From Chlamydiota bacterium (lineage in GTDB: Bacteria; Chlamydiota; Chlamydiia; Chlamydiales; Rhabdochlamydiaceae): a DNA stretch of 20,063 nt. The position numbers and the translations under genes are program-made. This document shows positions 1-7,342 of the stretch, piece after piece. Position 1 is the stretch's first letter. Each line of letters starts with the position of its first letter. The DNA lies in contig VGMB01000004.1 of NCBI GenBank assembly GCA_016866585.1, forward strand, positions 1 through 20,063, read 5' to 3'. The notes under the pieces were generated by a model. It was given only the letters and a program-made list of their open reading frames with translations. It ran no database searches and was not told where the DNA came from.

Positions 1-855
1 GCGGCAAAGCTCCTCGCTGTTCAAAGAAAACTTGCTAAAAGAGAGCTAGCTGCAGGACGTTCCTTAGATGAGTTTAAAAAAGACGTTCGTATGTTGCAGC
101 GTTGGATGGATAAGAGCCAAGAAGCAAAAAGAGAGATGGTCGAGTCAAACCTAAGACTGGTTATTTCGATTGCTAAAAAGTATACTAACAGAGGTCTTTC
201 TTTCCTTGATTTGATTCAAGAAGGGAACATGGGCTTAATGAAGGCTGTTGAGAAGTTTGAATACCGACGCGGTTATAAGTTTTCTACTTACGCGACTTGG
301 TGGATTCGTCAGGCTGTGACAAGAGCAATAGCTGATCAGGCTAGAACAATACGTATCCCTGTTCATATGATAGAAACTATCAATAAGGTTCTTAGAGGTG
401 CCAAGAAGCTCATGATGGAAACTGGAAGAGAGCCGACACCTGAAGAACTTGCAAATGAATTGAATTTAACGCCTGAAAGAGTGCGAGAGATCTATAAAAT
501 TGCACAGCATCCTATATCTCTACAAGCTGAAGTTGGCGACGGCGGAGAAAGTCAGTTCGGTGATTTCTTAGAAGATACCACTATAGAATCCCCAGCTGAA
601 GCAACCGGCTATGCCATTCTTAAGGACAAAATGAATGATGTTCTTTCAACGCTTACAGATAGAGAAAGAACAGTCCTTATTGAAAGATTCGGCCTATTAG
701 ATGGTAAGCCTAAGACATTAGAAGAGGTTGGTGTAAGATTTAAGGTTACAAGAGAGCGTGTTCGTCAGATCGAAGCAAAGGCTTTAAGAAAGATGAGACA
801 TCCTACAAGGTCTAAGCAGCTGCAAGCTTTCCTTGATTTATTAGAAACCGATTGA
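1..855 (+). CDS. rpoD: RNA polymerase primary sigma factor RpoD (sigma-70 family), 3' part
   Basis: This is the C-terminal 284 residues of the housekeeping sigma factor, which directs RNA polymerase to promoters. The reading frame is open from base 1, so the gene starts left of the window; the ATG at 91 is an internal Met. Region 2 is seen as LRLVISIAKKY, then DLIQEGNMGLMKAVEKFEY and the -10 recognition helix FSTYATWWIRQAVTRAIADQ (about 283-340). Region 3 follows, with RTIRIPVHM. Region 4 ends the protein with the helix-turn-helix TRERVRQIEAKALRKMRHP (about 748-810), which reads the -35 element. The C-terminus is complete and lacks extensions. In Chlamydia the same protein is called sigma-66. 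The next gene begins 34 nt downstream with no convincing terminator between, so co-transcription is possible. Family identity is certain; primary rather than alternative sigma is inferred from the high conservation of regions 2 and 4. Confidence 0.96.
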   Translation, partial: AAKLLAVQRKLAKRELAAGRSLDEFKKDVRMLQRWMDKSQEAKREMVESNLRLVISIAKKYTNRGLSFLDLIQEGNMGLMKAVEKFEYRRGYKFSTYATWWIRQAVTRAIADQARTIRIPVHMIETINKVLRGAKKLMMETGREPTPEELANELNLTPERVREIYKIAQHPISLQAEVGDGGESQFGDFLEDTTIESPAEATGYAILKDKMNDVLSTLTDRERTVLIERFGLLDGKPKTLEEVGVRFKVTRERVRQIEAKALRKMRHPTRSKQLQAFLDLLETD

Positions 856-889
856 TACCTTCTTAGGATCTTGTTCATAAAGGTCCTCC

Positions 890-3058
890 GTGAAAATCAC
901 TGGTGAAGAATTTATAGATTCAATCTTTTCTAATGAAGGAATCTTAAGTAATACATTAAAAGACTACGAGCTTCGAGAAGAGCAAAGACAAATGTCCTTG
1001 CAGGTTCTCGAAGCTTATTCTTATGAAAAAATTGCTTTAATAGAAGCAGGCACTGGCGTAGGCAAAAGCTGGGCATACTTGATTCCAGCGATCTACTGGG
1101 CTGTGACTCATGGCGAACAAACCGTAATATCCACACATACCATTCCCTTACAGGAACAACTTACCGAAAAAGACATCCCCTTTTTACTTAAAACTTTAAA
1201 TATAGATTTGCGCGTAGTACTTGTTAAAGGAATGAATAACTATCTATGTTTAAAAAAATTAGGTGATATTACTAAAGATACTATTTCTCTTTTGCCTGAT
1301 GAAAGAGATAAAATTGATCAATTGCATGATTTTACTCAAGTAGCAACTGAGGGGTCTTATTCTGATATTCCCTTTTCTGTTCCTCAATCATTATGGGATC
1401 AAATAAGTGCCGATAGAAGTACTTGCACAAATGTTCAGTGTCCGAGCTATAAAGAATGTTATTTTTTTAAAGCTCGAAAAAAAATGTCTGAAGCTCAAAT
1501 ACTTATTGTTAACCATCATTTACTTATGGCAGATCTGGCATCTAGGATTCAGTCAAAGAGTAAAGAAGAAAAATCAGTACTCCCTAAGTTTCACAGATTG
1601 ATAATAGATGAAGCCCATCATATTGATGAGATTGCCTTAGAAAGTTTTGCTAGAAAAAATGACAAGTTGGATCTTATTCGGTGGCTTGGAAGAATTTTTT
1701 CAGATCATCATCCTGAAAAGAGCAGATGTAGTTTGTTTTTGAAAGATCTTATAAGTCTAAACGCTAACAATCTTAGTCTTGAAATAGCTCTTCAAACGGA
1801 CATACCTGGAGAAAAAAGAACGCTTGTCTTGATGATAGAAGAAATGTTTAAAAAATTTGAGTTCTTTTGTCAAACATACATGAAAGATGATTCTTCTACA
1901 GATCAAAGAGAGCTTAAGTGGCGATTAAAAGCGGAAAACTTACTTAGTGAATATTGGCAACAAGAGGTTAAGCCAAAATGTTTAGAAGTGGCTGATGGCA
2001 TTTTAAAAATTGCCTTAAGGATAGGCTCTTTAAGAAGTCAGTTACCGGATCTGGAAAAACATATTCTGGAGAAATTATCACCTCATCTTCAGGAGTTAGA
2101 ATTTGTAGCGAGTAACTTAACCCAAAAAGCGAATGATTTAAAAAGTTTTGTTACAGATGAAGAAGATCTGTCTCGTGTCAGATGGATAGAGCTCACAGGT
2201 TTTTTATCCAACATGATGCTTGTTGATGCACATCTTAATGTTGCTGAGTATCTAAAGATGTATCTATTTGATCCTAGGGTCTCTAGCGTTCTTTGCAGCG
2301 CGACGCTTACTTCCTCTAATAGGTTTGATTATGTAAAGGATAGATTGGGACTTGGTGGTAAAAGTTTATCATCCTCTATTTCAGAAAAAATTTATCCTTC
2401 ACCTTTTGATTATGAGAATAGAGTCCTTTTGGCAGTCCCAAAAGATATATGTCTTCCAAGTGATTCTACTTATACAAAAGAAGTGGCCTCAGCAATTTGT
2501 TCTATCGTAAAAATAAGCAGGGGGAGCTGTTTTGTTTTATTTACTTCTTATGAAATGCTTCGTCAAGTACATCGGCTAGTTGAAAATCGACTTAAAGATT
2601 TCAATATAATGAAGCAAGGCGACGCTTCAAGACAGGTTTTAATTGATACTTTTAAAGCAAAAGAGGGAAATGTTCTTTTTGCCACAGACTCATTTTGGGA
2701 AGGGGTGGATGTCCCTGGTGAGGCATTGCGATGTGTAATTATTGTAAAATTACCTTTTAAGGTTCCATCAGACCCTATGTATCAAGCTTTTAGCGAGCTA
2801 TTTGCCAAACAAAATAAGGATCCATTTTCGATGTATTCTCTCCCTTATGCTTCGATTAAATTCAAACAAGGATTTGGGCGATTAATTCGTAAAAATAGTG
2901 ATAGGGGCTGTGTAATTTGTCTTGATAAAAGAATAAAAGCTAAGTCATACGGTTCCGTTTTTTTAAAAAGTATTCCTTTGTCAAAACGAGTATATGACGA
3001 TTTTTCTGTGGTATTTTCGGAGATGCAGAAGTTTTATGTTTCAACGGAGACAAAGTAA
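890..3058 (+). CDS. dinG: DinG-family ATP-dependent DNA helicase (XPD-like, iron-sulfur)
   Basis: A 722-residue superfamily 2 helicase of the DinG/XPD type. It is expected to unwind DNA 5' to 3' and to resolve R-loops, G-quadruplexes or replication-transcription conflicts. Walker A is AGTGVGKS (residues 53-60), the DEAH box is DEAHHID (from 240), and motif VI is QGFGRLIR (660-667). Four cysteines, C120, C179, C184 and C190, lie between motifs I and II. Their spacing (5 and 6 residues between the last three) is that of the 4Fe-4S ligands of E. coli DinG, so an iron-sulfur cluster is likely. No N-terminal exonuclease domain is present, unlike Gram-positive DinG. The start is a GTG with AAAGG six bases upstream. 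The middle part (about 260-450) is less conserved and probably forms the arch domain. The gene follows rpoD closely and ends just before the convergent tRNA-Ala. The gene symbol is a family-level call. Confidence 0.88.
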   Translation: MKITGEEFIDSIFSNEGILSNTLKDYELREEQRQMSLQVLEAYSYEKIALIEAGTGVGKSWAYLIPAIYWAVTHGEQTVISTHTIPLQEQLTEKDIPFLLKTLNIDLRVVLVKGMNNYLCLKKLGDITKDTISLLPDERDKIDQLHDFTQVATEGSYSDIPFSVPQSLWDQISADRSTCTNVQCPSYKECYFFKARKKMSEAQILIVNHHLLMADLASRIQSKSKEEKSVLPKFHRLIIDEAHHIDEIALESFARKNDKLDLIRWLGRIFSDHHPEKSRCSLFLKDLISLNANNLSLEIALQTDIPGEKRTLVLMIEEMFKKFEFFCQTYMKDDSSTDQRELKWRLKAENLLSEYWQQEVKPKCLEVADGILKIALRIGSLRSQLPDLEKHILEKLSPHLQELEFVASNLTQKANDLKSFVTDEEDLSRVRWIELTGFLSNMMLVDAHLNVAEYLKMYLFDPRVSSVLCSATLTSSNRFDYVKDRLGLGGKSLSSSISEKIYPSPFDYENRVLLAVPKDICLPSDSTYTKEVASAICSIVKISRGSCFVLFTSYEMLRQVHRLVENRLKDFNIMKQGDASRQVLIDTFKAKEGNVLFATDSFWEGVDVPGEALRCVIIVKLPFKVPSDPMYQAFSELFAKQNKDPFSMYSLPYASIKFKQGFGRLIRKNSDRGCVICLDKRIKAKSYGSVFLKSIPLSKRVYDDFSVVFSEMQKFYVSTETK

Positions 3059-3074
3059 TTTAGGAATAAGGGGA

Positions 3075-3147
3075 TGGAGCGTAGCGGGATCGAACCGCTG
3101 ACCTCGTCAATGCCATTGACGCGCTCTACCAACTGAGCTAACGCCCC
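3075..3147 (-). tRNA. tRNA-Ala (anticodon GGC)
   Basis: A complete 73-nt cloverleaf read on the minus strand. The acceptor arm GGGGCGT pairs with ACGCTCC with one G-U pair. The D arm contains AGCTCAGTTGGTAGAGC, and the anticodon stem CGTCA/TGACG encloses the loop ATGGCAT with anticodon GGC, which reads GCC and GCU alanine codons. The T arm carries GGTTCGATCC, and the discriminator base is A. The CCA end is not encoded, because TCC follows, so it must be added by the CCA enzyme. The gene is convergent with the upstream helicase and divergent from the aminotransferase. A tRNA-Ala at this place, beside the aminotransferase, agrees with the Chlamydia arrangement as I remember it. Confidence 0.96.
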
Positions 3148-3263
3148 TTAATTCATATGTTTCATCCATAAGAGAAATCAAACGATAAACAAGAGCCTGA
3201 ATTATTTACGACAGTATAAAAACAAATGATTTAGAATGCAAGAAGCATTGTTTAATGCTGCTA

Positions 3264-3292
3264 TTGAGTTGAAAGGTCATTCTATCTAGAAT
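3264..3292 (+). promoter_or_regulatory. Probable sigma-70 promoter of the aminotransferase-mreC operon
   Basis: A -35 box TTGAGT (3264-3269), a 17-nt spacer and a -10 box TAGAAT (3287-3292, five of six consensus bases). Transcription would start near 3299, leaving a leader of about 20 nt with the Shine-Dalgarno AGGAG (3309-3313) five bases before the ATG at 3319. The -10 box lies inside a palindrome, described separately. This was identified by eye from consensus only. Confidence 0.55.
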
Positions 3293-3294
3293 GA
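3277..3294. repeat. 18-bp palindrome over the -10 box (candidate operator)
   Basis: A perfect inverted repeat with 7-nt arms, TCATTCT and AGAATGA, separated by ATCT. It covers the proposed -10 box of the aminotransferase promoter, where a bound dimeric repressor would block polymerase. The half-site TAGAATG is repeated in direct orientation 55 bp upstream (3232-3238). Regulator identity is unknown; the sequence does not match the TrpR operator I know. Confidence 0.4.
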
Positions 3295-3318
3295 AAAAAA
3301 GTTCAGATAGGAGATCAA

Positions 3319-4521
3319 ATGACCTTGTTTAAAGGAATTCCTGTTGCGCCTATGGATCCAATATTTGGGTTGGGAGCGGCTTACAATAAAGATGCAAGAG
3401 ATTTTAAAATCAATCTAACAGTCGGTGTTTACAAAGATGAAGTCTTACAGACTCCTGTATTAGAGTCTATAAAACTTACTGAGACGATCCTTTTAAAAGA
3501 AGAACTAAATAAGGAGTATTCTCTTATTGAAGGAGATAAGGAGTATCTATCTCTTGTTGGCAGTTTAGTCTTCGGGAGCTCTTTTTTTGAGCAAAATCAC
3601 ATGTTTATAAGCTCATTCCAGACTGTAGGAGGTACGGGCGCTCTGCGTATCGGAGGGGAGTTTTTAAAGAAAGTGGTTTGTGAAGAAATACATATCTCAG
3701 ACCCCTCCTGGCCAAATCATAAGGGTATTTTTTCTGAAGTAGGACTTCTTGTTAAGAATTATCCATATTATGACTTAAATACGAATTCCTTGGACTTTGT
3801 ACAAATGAGAACCTATTTAAAAGGTCTTGCTCCTAAATCCACAGTTCTTTTCCATACATGCTGTCATAATCCTAGTGGCGCGGATCCGTCAAAGCACCAG
3901 TGGCAAGAGCTGGCTACAATATGCAAAGAAAGAAATCTTATCCCATTTTTTGATTCCGCTTACCTGGGATTAGGCAAGACATTAGGGGATGATACTTATG
4001 CAATCAGGCTGTTTGCAAGCATGGGAATTGAGATGCTTATTGCCGTTTCATTTTCTAAGAATTTCTCTCTTTATGGGGAGAGAATAGGAGCTCTGTATAT
4101 TTATTCAAATGAAATAGAGACAGCTCAGAAGATTACAAGTCAGATTAAAACAATCATTAGAAGAAACTACTCCAATCCTCCTATTCATGGAATGAAAATT
4201 GTCAAAGAGATTCTTCGTAATCCATCGTTAAGAGCTATTTGGGAAGAAGAGTTGTCTTTAATGAGAAATAGGATCTTAGAGATGAAAAGTCTTTTTGTAG
4301 AAAAGCTTTCTCTGAGAGTAAAAAATAAAGATTTTAGCTATTTAGAACAAACCAACGGGATGTTTTGTTTTTGTGGTCTTGAAAAGTCTGTTGTAGAACT
4401 TCTTATGAAAGAATATGCTATCTATATGACTCATGATGGTAGGATAAATGTAGCTGGATTAACAAAGAATACTATCGATTATGTTGTGGACTCTATAGCA
4501 AAGGTACTTAATAGAATATGA
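3319..4521 (+). CDS. tyrB: Aromatic/aspartate aminotransferase (PLP class I)
   Basis: A 400-residue fold-type I aminotransferase of the AspC/TyrB subfamily. It transfers amino groups between aspartate or aromatic amino acids and 2-oxoglutarate, using pyridoxal phosphate in the cytoplasm. Visible active-site residues are N184 in NPSGADP, D212 and Y215 in FFDSAYLGLG (cofactor ring binding), the Schiff-base lysine K247 in SFSKNFSLYGERIG, and R375 in DGRINVAG, equivalent to the arginine that binds the substrate carboxylate. The N-terminus keeps the family pattern PMDPIFGL followed by NLTVGVYKDE. Length matches the family. The ATG has AGGAG five bases upstream. The stop overlaps the start of mreC (ATGA), so the two are translationally coupled. 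TyrB against AspC specificity cannot be decided from sequence; I use tyrB because the Chlamydia gene beside mreC is so named, as I recall. Confidence 0.88.
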   Translation: MTLFKGIPVAPMDPIFGLGAAYNKDARDFKINLTVGVYKDEVLQTPVLESIKLTETILLKEELNKEYSLIEGDKEYLSLVGSLVFGSSFFEQNHMFISSFQTVGGTGALRIGGEFLKKVVCEEIHISDPSWPNHKGIFSEVGLLVKNYPYYDLNTNSLDFVQMRTYLKGLAPKSTVLFHTCCHNPSGADPSKHQWQELATICKERNLIPFFDSAYLGLGKTLGDDTYAIRLFASMGIEMLIAVSFSKNFSLYGERIGALYIYSNEIETAQKITSQIKTIIRRNYSNPPIHGMKIVKEILRNPSLRAIWEEELSLMRNRILEMKSLFVEKLSLRVKNKDFSYLEQTNGMFCFCGLEKSVVELLMKEYAIYMTHDGRINVAGLTKNTIDYVVDSIAKVLNRI

Positions 4522-5711
4522 GAAGGATAAACTATACTCCTTACGTTGTTATCATTAGTTGTTCTTTATTTTTTTTAAGTATGCCATCAAGTTTTACGTT
4601 GGGAATGAGGTCTTTAGCTGTTTATTCTGTATCACCCTCTTGGAGAGGGGTTAGCTTTTTAAAAAACAGTTTTTTTTCTCTTCTCAGTGTTCCGACTATA
4701 AAAGACGGGAAGTTTAAAAAAAATGACCAGAGGTTACAGCGATTAGAGCAGGAAAATAAAATCCTTAAAGATCAGCTAGACAATCTAAGGCAGTGGCTTT
4801 TGAGTGAAGATCGCATAGAAGATCAGATGCTAAGATTTAAGGAATTTAGGGAGATTTCATCTTCAGAGGATGAAAACAGGGATTTCTTTAAAAGAAGAAC
4901 AGCAGAAGTTGCTAAAATACTAGAACTACAGACACACTCTCTGCCAGCGAAGGTTATCTATCGAGAGCCTGCTTCTTGGAGCAGTTTTGTTTGGATTAAT
5001 GTGGGAGCAAAAAATAACAAGGCACTAGGTAGAACGATAGTAGCTAAAAATAGCCCTGTAATTGTTGATGGTTCAGTCGTAGGTGTTATTGAAGATGTAA
5101 GAAACTCACAATCTCGCGTTAGGTTGATTACTGATTCAAATCTCACTCCCTCCGTTCGAATATCTAGAGGAAGACAGCAGAATACCCAGCTATGGTATCA
5201 GTTAGATTCAATTTTATGTACCCTTGAGTCTAGAAAAGATATTTTCGGATCACAAGATGAGCAAAATGCCTTTTTATCATTTTTTAGCAGGATTAAAAAT
5301 AAAGTTGGTACTGAGTCGCAAGATAGGTATTTAGCTAAAGGAGAGCTTCAAGGTGTAAGTGCTCCTTTATGGCGAAGCAGAAATGCCCTACTAAAGGGGC
5401 TAGGGTTCAACTATGATAGAGCAGATGAAGAGGGGTTGCCGAGAGATCTAAGATCTGGGAGTGTTATAGGCGATTTATCTTCTAAAGAATCTTTAGTCAT
5501 CTTAAAAGAGGGAGACTTACTAGTTACTACTGGTTTTGATGGTGTTTTTCCTGCGGGTTTATCAGTTGCAATTATTAAAAAAGTGGAGAATTTAAAAGAA
5601 GGATCTCCAGCTTATGATATAAAAGCTGAAGCAACAGCAGGGAGTATGAATGATTTGTCTATGGTACTTGTTTTGCCACCACTTGCGGAAGAGCAAGTCA
5701 AATTACTATAA
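4518..5711 (+). CDS. mreC: Rod-shape-determining protein MreC
   Basis: A 397-residue bitopic envelope protein that links cytoplasmic MreB filaments to periplasmic peptidoglycan enzymes. In chlamydiae, which lack FtsZ, MreB-directed peptidoglycan synthesis drives septation. One N-terminal membrane segment (about 9-30) is followed by a charged coiled coil (about 68-135, with LEQENKILKDQLDNLRQWL). The MreC beta domain starts at AKVIYREPASW (144-154), continues through WINVGAKNN and SRVRLITDSN, and ends with GDLLVTTGFDGVFPAGLSVAII (from about 332). Between the SRVRLITD strand and the GDLLVTTG block there are roughly 120 residues, clearly more than in usual MreC, so this part carries a lineage-specific insertion (about 221-275) and an extended loop (about 282-316). 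The gene overlaps the upstream stop by 4 nt. No terminator hairpin with a T-run is evident after it. Confidence 0.83.
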   Translation: MRRINYTPYVVIISCSLFFLSMPSSFTLGMRSLAVYSVSPSWRGVSFLKNSFFSLLSVPTIKDGKFKKNDQRLQRLEQENKILKDQLDNLRQWLLSEDRIEDQMLRFKEFREISSSEDENRDFFKRRTAEVAKILELQTHSLPAKVIYREPASWSSFVWINVGAKNNKALGRTIVAKNSPVIVDGSVVGVIEDVRNSQSRVRLITDSNLTPSVRISRGRQQNTQLWYQLDSILCTLESRKDIFGSQDEQNAFLSFFSRIKNKVGTESQDRYLAKGELQGVSAPLWRSRNALLKGLGFNYDRADEEGLPRDLRSGSVIGDLSSKESLVILKEGDLLVTTGFDGVFPAGLSVAIIKKVENLKEGSPAYDIKAEATAGSMNDLSMVLVLPPLAEEQVKLL

Positions 5712-5997
5712 AAAATAAAATGTCTTAAGATTCGCAAGCTAATTACTAACCAGTAAAACATGGTGTTCTTCATTAGATCTTCCTGACCACACATAAGTTG
5801 TAAATGATAGTTTTTATGCAGAAAAAGAGTAACTGATTCTGCATGTAAATTTGGTGTTTAAATTTTTGAAAGATTTACAAAGCAAATCATTGAGAGCTAT
5901 TTCTATTTTTTACATCTAGATATAACAAATTATACCACCGCTAGCTTGATTGTATTTTAGAGCATCCTCATGTAAGGCGCTAGTCTATATAAAATAA
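5712..5997. other. Long AT-rich intergenic region
   Basis: Nearly 290 bases between mreC and the promoter of the small secreted gene hold no reading frame longer than about 10 codons with a plausible ribosome site. I see no tRNA, no long palindrome and no classical terminator for mreC. A TATATAAAAT stretch lies at about 5986-5995, but I found no well-placed -35 for it. An unrecognised small RNA or an upstream control region is possible but not shown. Confidence 0.5.
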
Positions 5998-6027
5998 TTG
6001 ACTAAATAAAATATCATCGATTATACA
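5998..6027 (+). promoter_or_regulatory. Probable sigma-70 promoter of the small secreted peptide gene
   Basis: A -35 box TTGACT (5998-6003, five of six consensus bases), an 18-nt AT-rich spacer and a -10 region TATACA (6022-6027). Transcription would begin near 6034, giving a leader of about 36 nt before the ATG at 6070. The Shine-Dalgarno AGGAG (6059-6063) sits six bases before that start. This was read by eye. Confidence 0.5.
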
Positions 6028-6069
6028 TTCTTTTGTTCCTCAAAAAGTTGAAAAATTCAGGAGTGATGT

Positions 6070-6204
6070 ATGAAAAAAGTATTTTCTCTATTAGTAGCAC
6101 TCGTAGCGTTTAATTCTATGGCAGCTTTTGCTCAAGACGAAAAAGAACACGAGACAAAAGAAGTTGTTGTTGTAGAAACAACATCTGACGAGTCGGCTGA
6201 ATAG
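6070..6204 (+). CDS. Small secreted acidic peptide, 44 residues, unknown function
   Basis: A short gene with strong expression signals: AGGAG six bases before the ATG, a good promoter upstream and an intrinsic terminator 22 nt after the stop. The product begins MKKVFSLLVALVAF, a classical Sec signal peptide with a two-lysine N-region, a hydrophobic core (residues 4-17) and an AFA/QD signal peptidase I site after residue 21. The mature part is only about 23 residues. It is highly charged and mostly acidic (DEKEHETKE), with a run of four valines and an acidic end SDESAE, and has no cysteine and no lipobox. It would be exported to the periplasm or beyond. It stands alone as a one-gene transcription unit between mreC and the opposing transferase cluster. 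I do not recognise a family. The signal peptide and the full set of expression signals argue that it is real. Confidence 0.7.
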   Translation: MKKVFSLLVALVAFNSMAAFAQDEKEHETKEVVVVETTSDESAE

Positions 6205-6226
6205 TTCTCAAAGGAATTACAAGCTT

Positions 6227-6258
6227 CAAAGCCCGACTCAAGTTGGGCTTTGATTTTT
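6227..6258 (+). terminator. Intrinsic terminator of the small peptide gene
   Basis: The hairpin CAAAGCCCGACT/AGTTGGGCTTTG (6227-6252) forms an 11-bp stem with one G-U pair and a TCAA loop, followed by ATTTTT. It serves the plus-strand gene. In the opposite direction the stem lacks a T-run. The stop codon of the convergent minus-strand gene (6238-6240) lies inside the loop, so that gene's last codons form part of the hairpin. Confidence 0.82.
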
Positions 6259-7320
6259 CTGTGGTGTTTTTAGAGTCATTTTTAATTCATTTTTCAATCC
6301 TATAAGATTACAATCCCAACCAAAAGAAAAAGTGTATAAATCCCTTCTAGCTTGAGCATATTTATTTTTGCAAAGTTCTAGGTTGCTCCTAATAAACTTA
6401 TCTAAACAAGCAATCTTTTCATTAGGAATAATCATGCCACAGGTGTGAAGATCTCCTGTTAAATTATGATCTGGAATTAAAAAAAACATCGGTTTGTCCA
6501 TGATTAAAAAATCATAACCAATAGAAGAAAAGTCTCCGAGGTATATATCAGTGATTGAAAGTATCGGATATATTGCAGGGAATTTATGTAGTAAAAATAC
6601 GCTTGGATCATTTTCAAATTTAGATAATCTAAAGTATGTTTCAGCTGGATAATGTTCCTCAAGAAGAGGATGTATTTTGACGATTAGATTAAAGCTTTTT
6701 TTAAGTGAATTCGCAATCTTTTCAAAATGTTGAAAAAAGGAAGATGGACTGGTTTTCATGTCCCAACTAGGGGCATAGAAAATGGTCTTCTTTTCTTCAT
6801 TTATCGGCGTAAAAAATCTCTTTAGAAGAAGCTTTTTGTAAAAAATTTCATTTTTCTTAAAGTACTCGTATCTGTAGTTACCGGTTTTGCATGTAAATCC
6901 TACTATTCCCATAGATATAGAATCGTTTAGTTGACGAAGCATGTGTTCTCCGTAATACAAGGATATATCTTGCTTTACATGATTTTTTAAAGAGGCTTCT
7001 TTGTCAGAGTTTCCATGAGGACAAAATACAAATCTCATTGATTTTTTATGAATCAGTCGAAGCAGTGGGTCTATTTCTGACATCCAGTATTTGCTCGTGT
7101 GAAATATCGAATTGTAGTTAGACGCTAAATAGTCTAATGTAAGTTCTGAGATATCTTTGTGAATGACATTAAGGTTGGGATAGAATTCTTTTGCAATCCC
7201 AAGTGTTGATTCTTCGGTTACAATTAGTGGAATGTTTAATAATTCGCTAAGGACTCCAAGATGGTCAAGGTATATTTCTGGTCCTGTAAGTATCGAAATG
7301 CAATCATCAAAAGTGTTCAT
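6238..7320 (-). CDS. CDP-glycerol glycerophosphotransferase-family protein (TagB/TagF-like), paralogue 1
   Basis: A 360-residue protein of the CDP-glycerol:polyglycerophosphate transferase superfamily (Pfam Glyphos_transf type). These enzymes move a glycerol-phosphate or ribitol-phosphate unit from a CDP donor to a growing polymer at the cytoplasmic membrane face. Visible motifs are PHGNSDK (101-107), at the place of the catalytic-histidine HGTP motif; TIFYAPSWD (179-187), as in the family's YAPTWR; KIHP (215-218); and GDFSSIGYDFL (262-272), matching the donor-binding TDYSS block; then DKPMFF. No membrane segment or signal peptide is present. Length is that of single-domain TagB-type proteins, not the longer TagF. 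It is 22 nt downstream of a paralogue and co-directional. The ATG start lacks a clear Shine-Dalgarno. Its end overlaps the terminator of the convergent peptide gene. The polymer made is unknown, since chlamydiae are not known to make teichoic acid. Confidence 0.75.
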   Translation of the reverse strand: MNTFDDCISILTGPEIYLDHLGVLSELLNIPLIVTEESTLGIAKEFYPNLNVIHKDISELTLDYLASNYNSIFHTSKYWMSEIDPLLRLIHKKSMRFVFCPHGNSDKEASLKNHVKQDISLYYGEHMLRQLNDSISMGIVGFTCKTGNYRYEYFKKNEIFYKKLLLKRFFTPINEEKKTIFYAPSWDMKTSPSSFFQHFEKIANSLKKSFNLIVKIHPLLEEHYPAETYFRLSKFENDPSVFLLHKFPAIYPILSITDIYLGDFSSIGYDFLIMDKPMFFLIPDHNLTGDLHTCGMIIPNEKIACLDKFIRSNLELCKNKYAQARRDLYTFSFGWDCNLIGLKNELKMTLKTPQKNQSPT

Positions 7321-7342
7321 GTAAATCTGTTTTACATTTGAG

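Noticed and set aside
5682..5700. Hairpin ACTTGC-GGAAGA-GCAAGT at the end of mreC as its terminator
   Set aside because: The stem is only 6 bp, lies in the coding region and is followed by A-rich rather than T-rich sequence.
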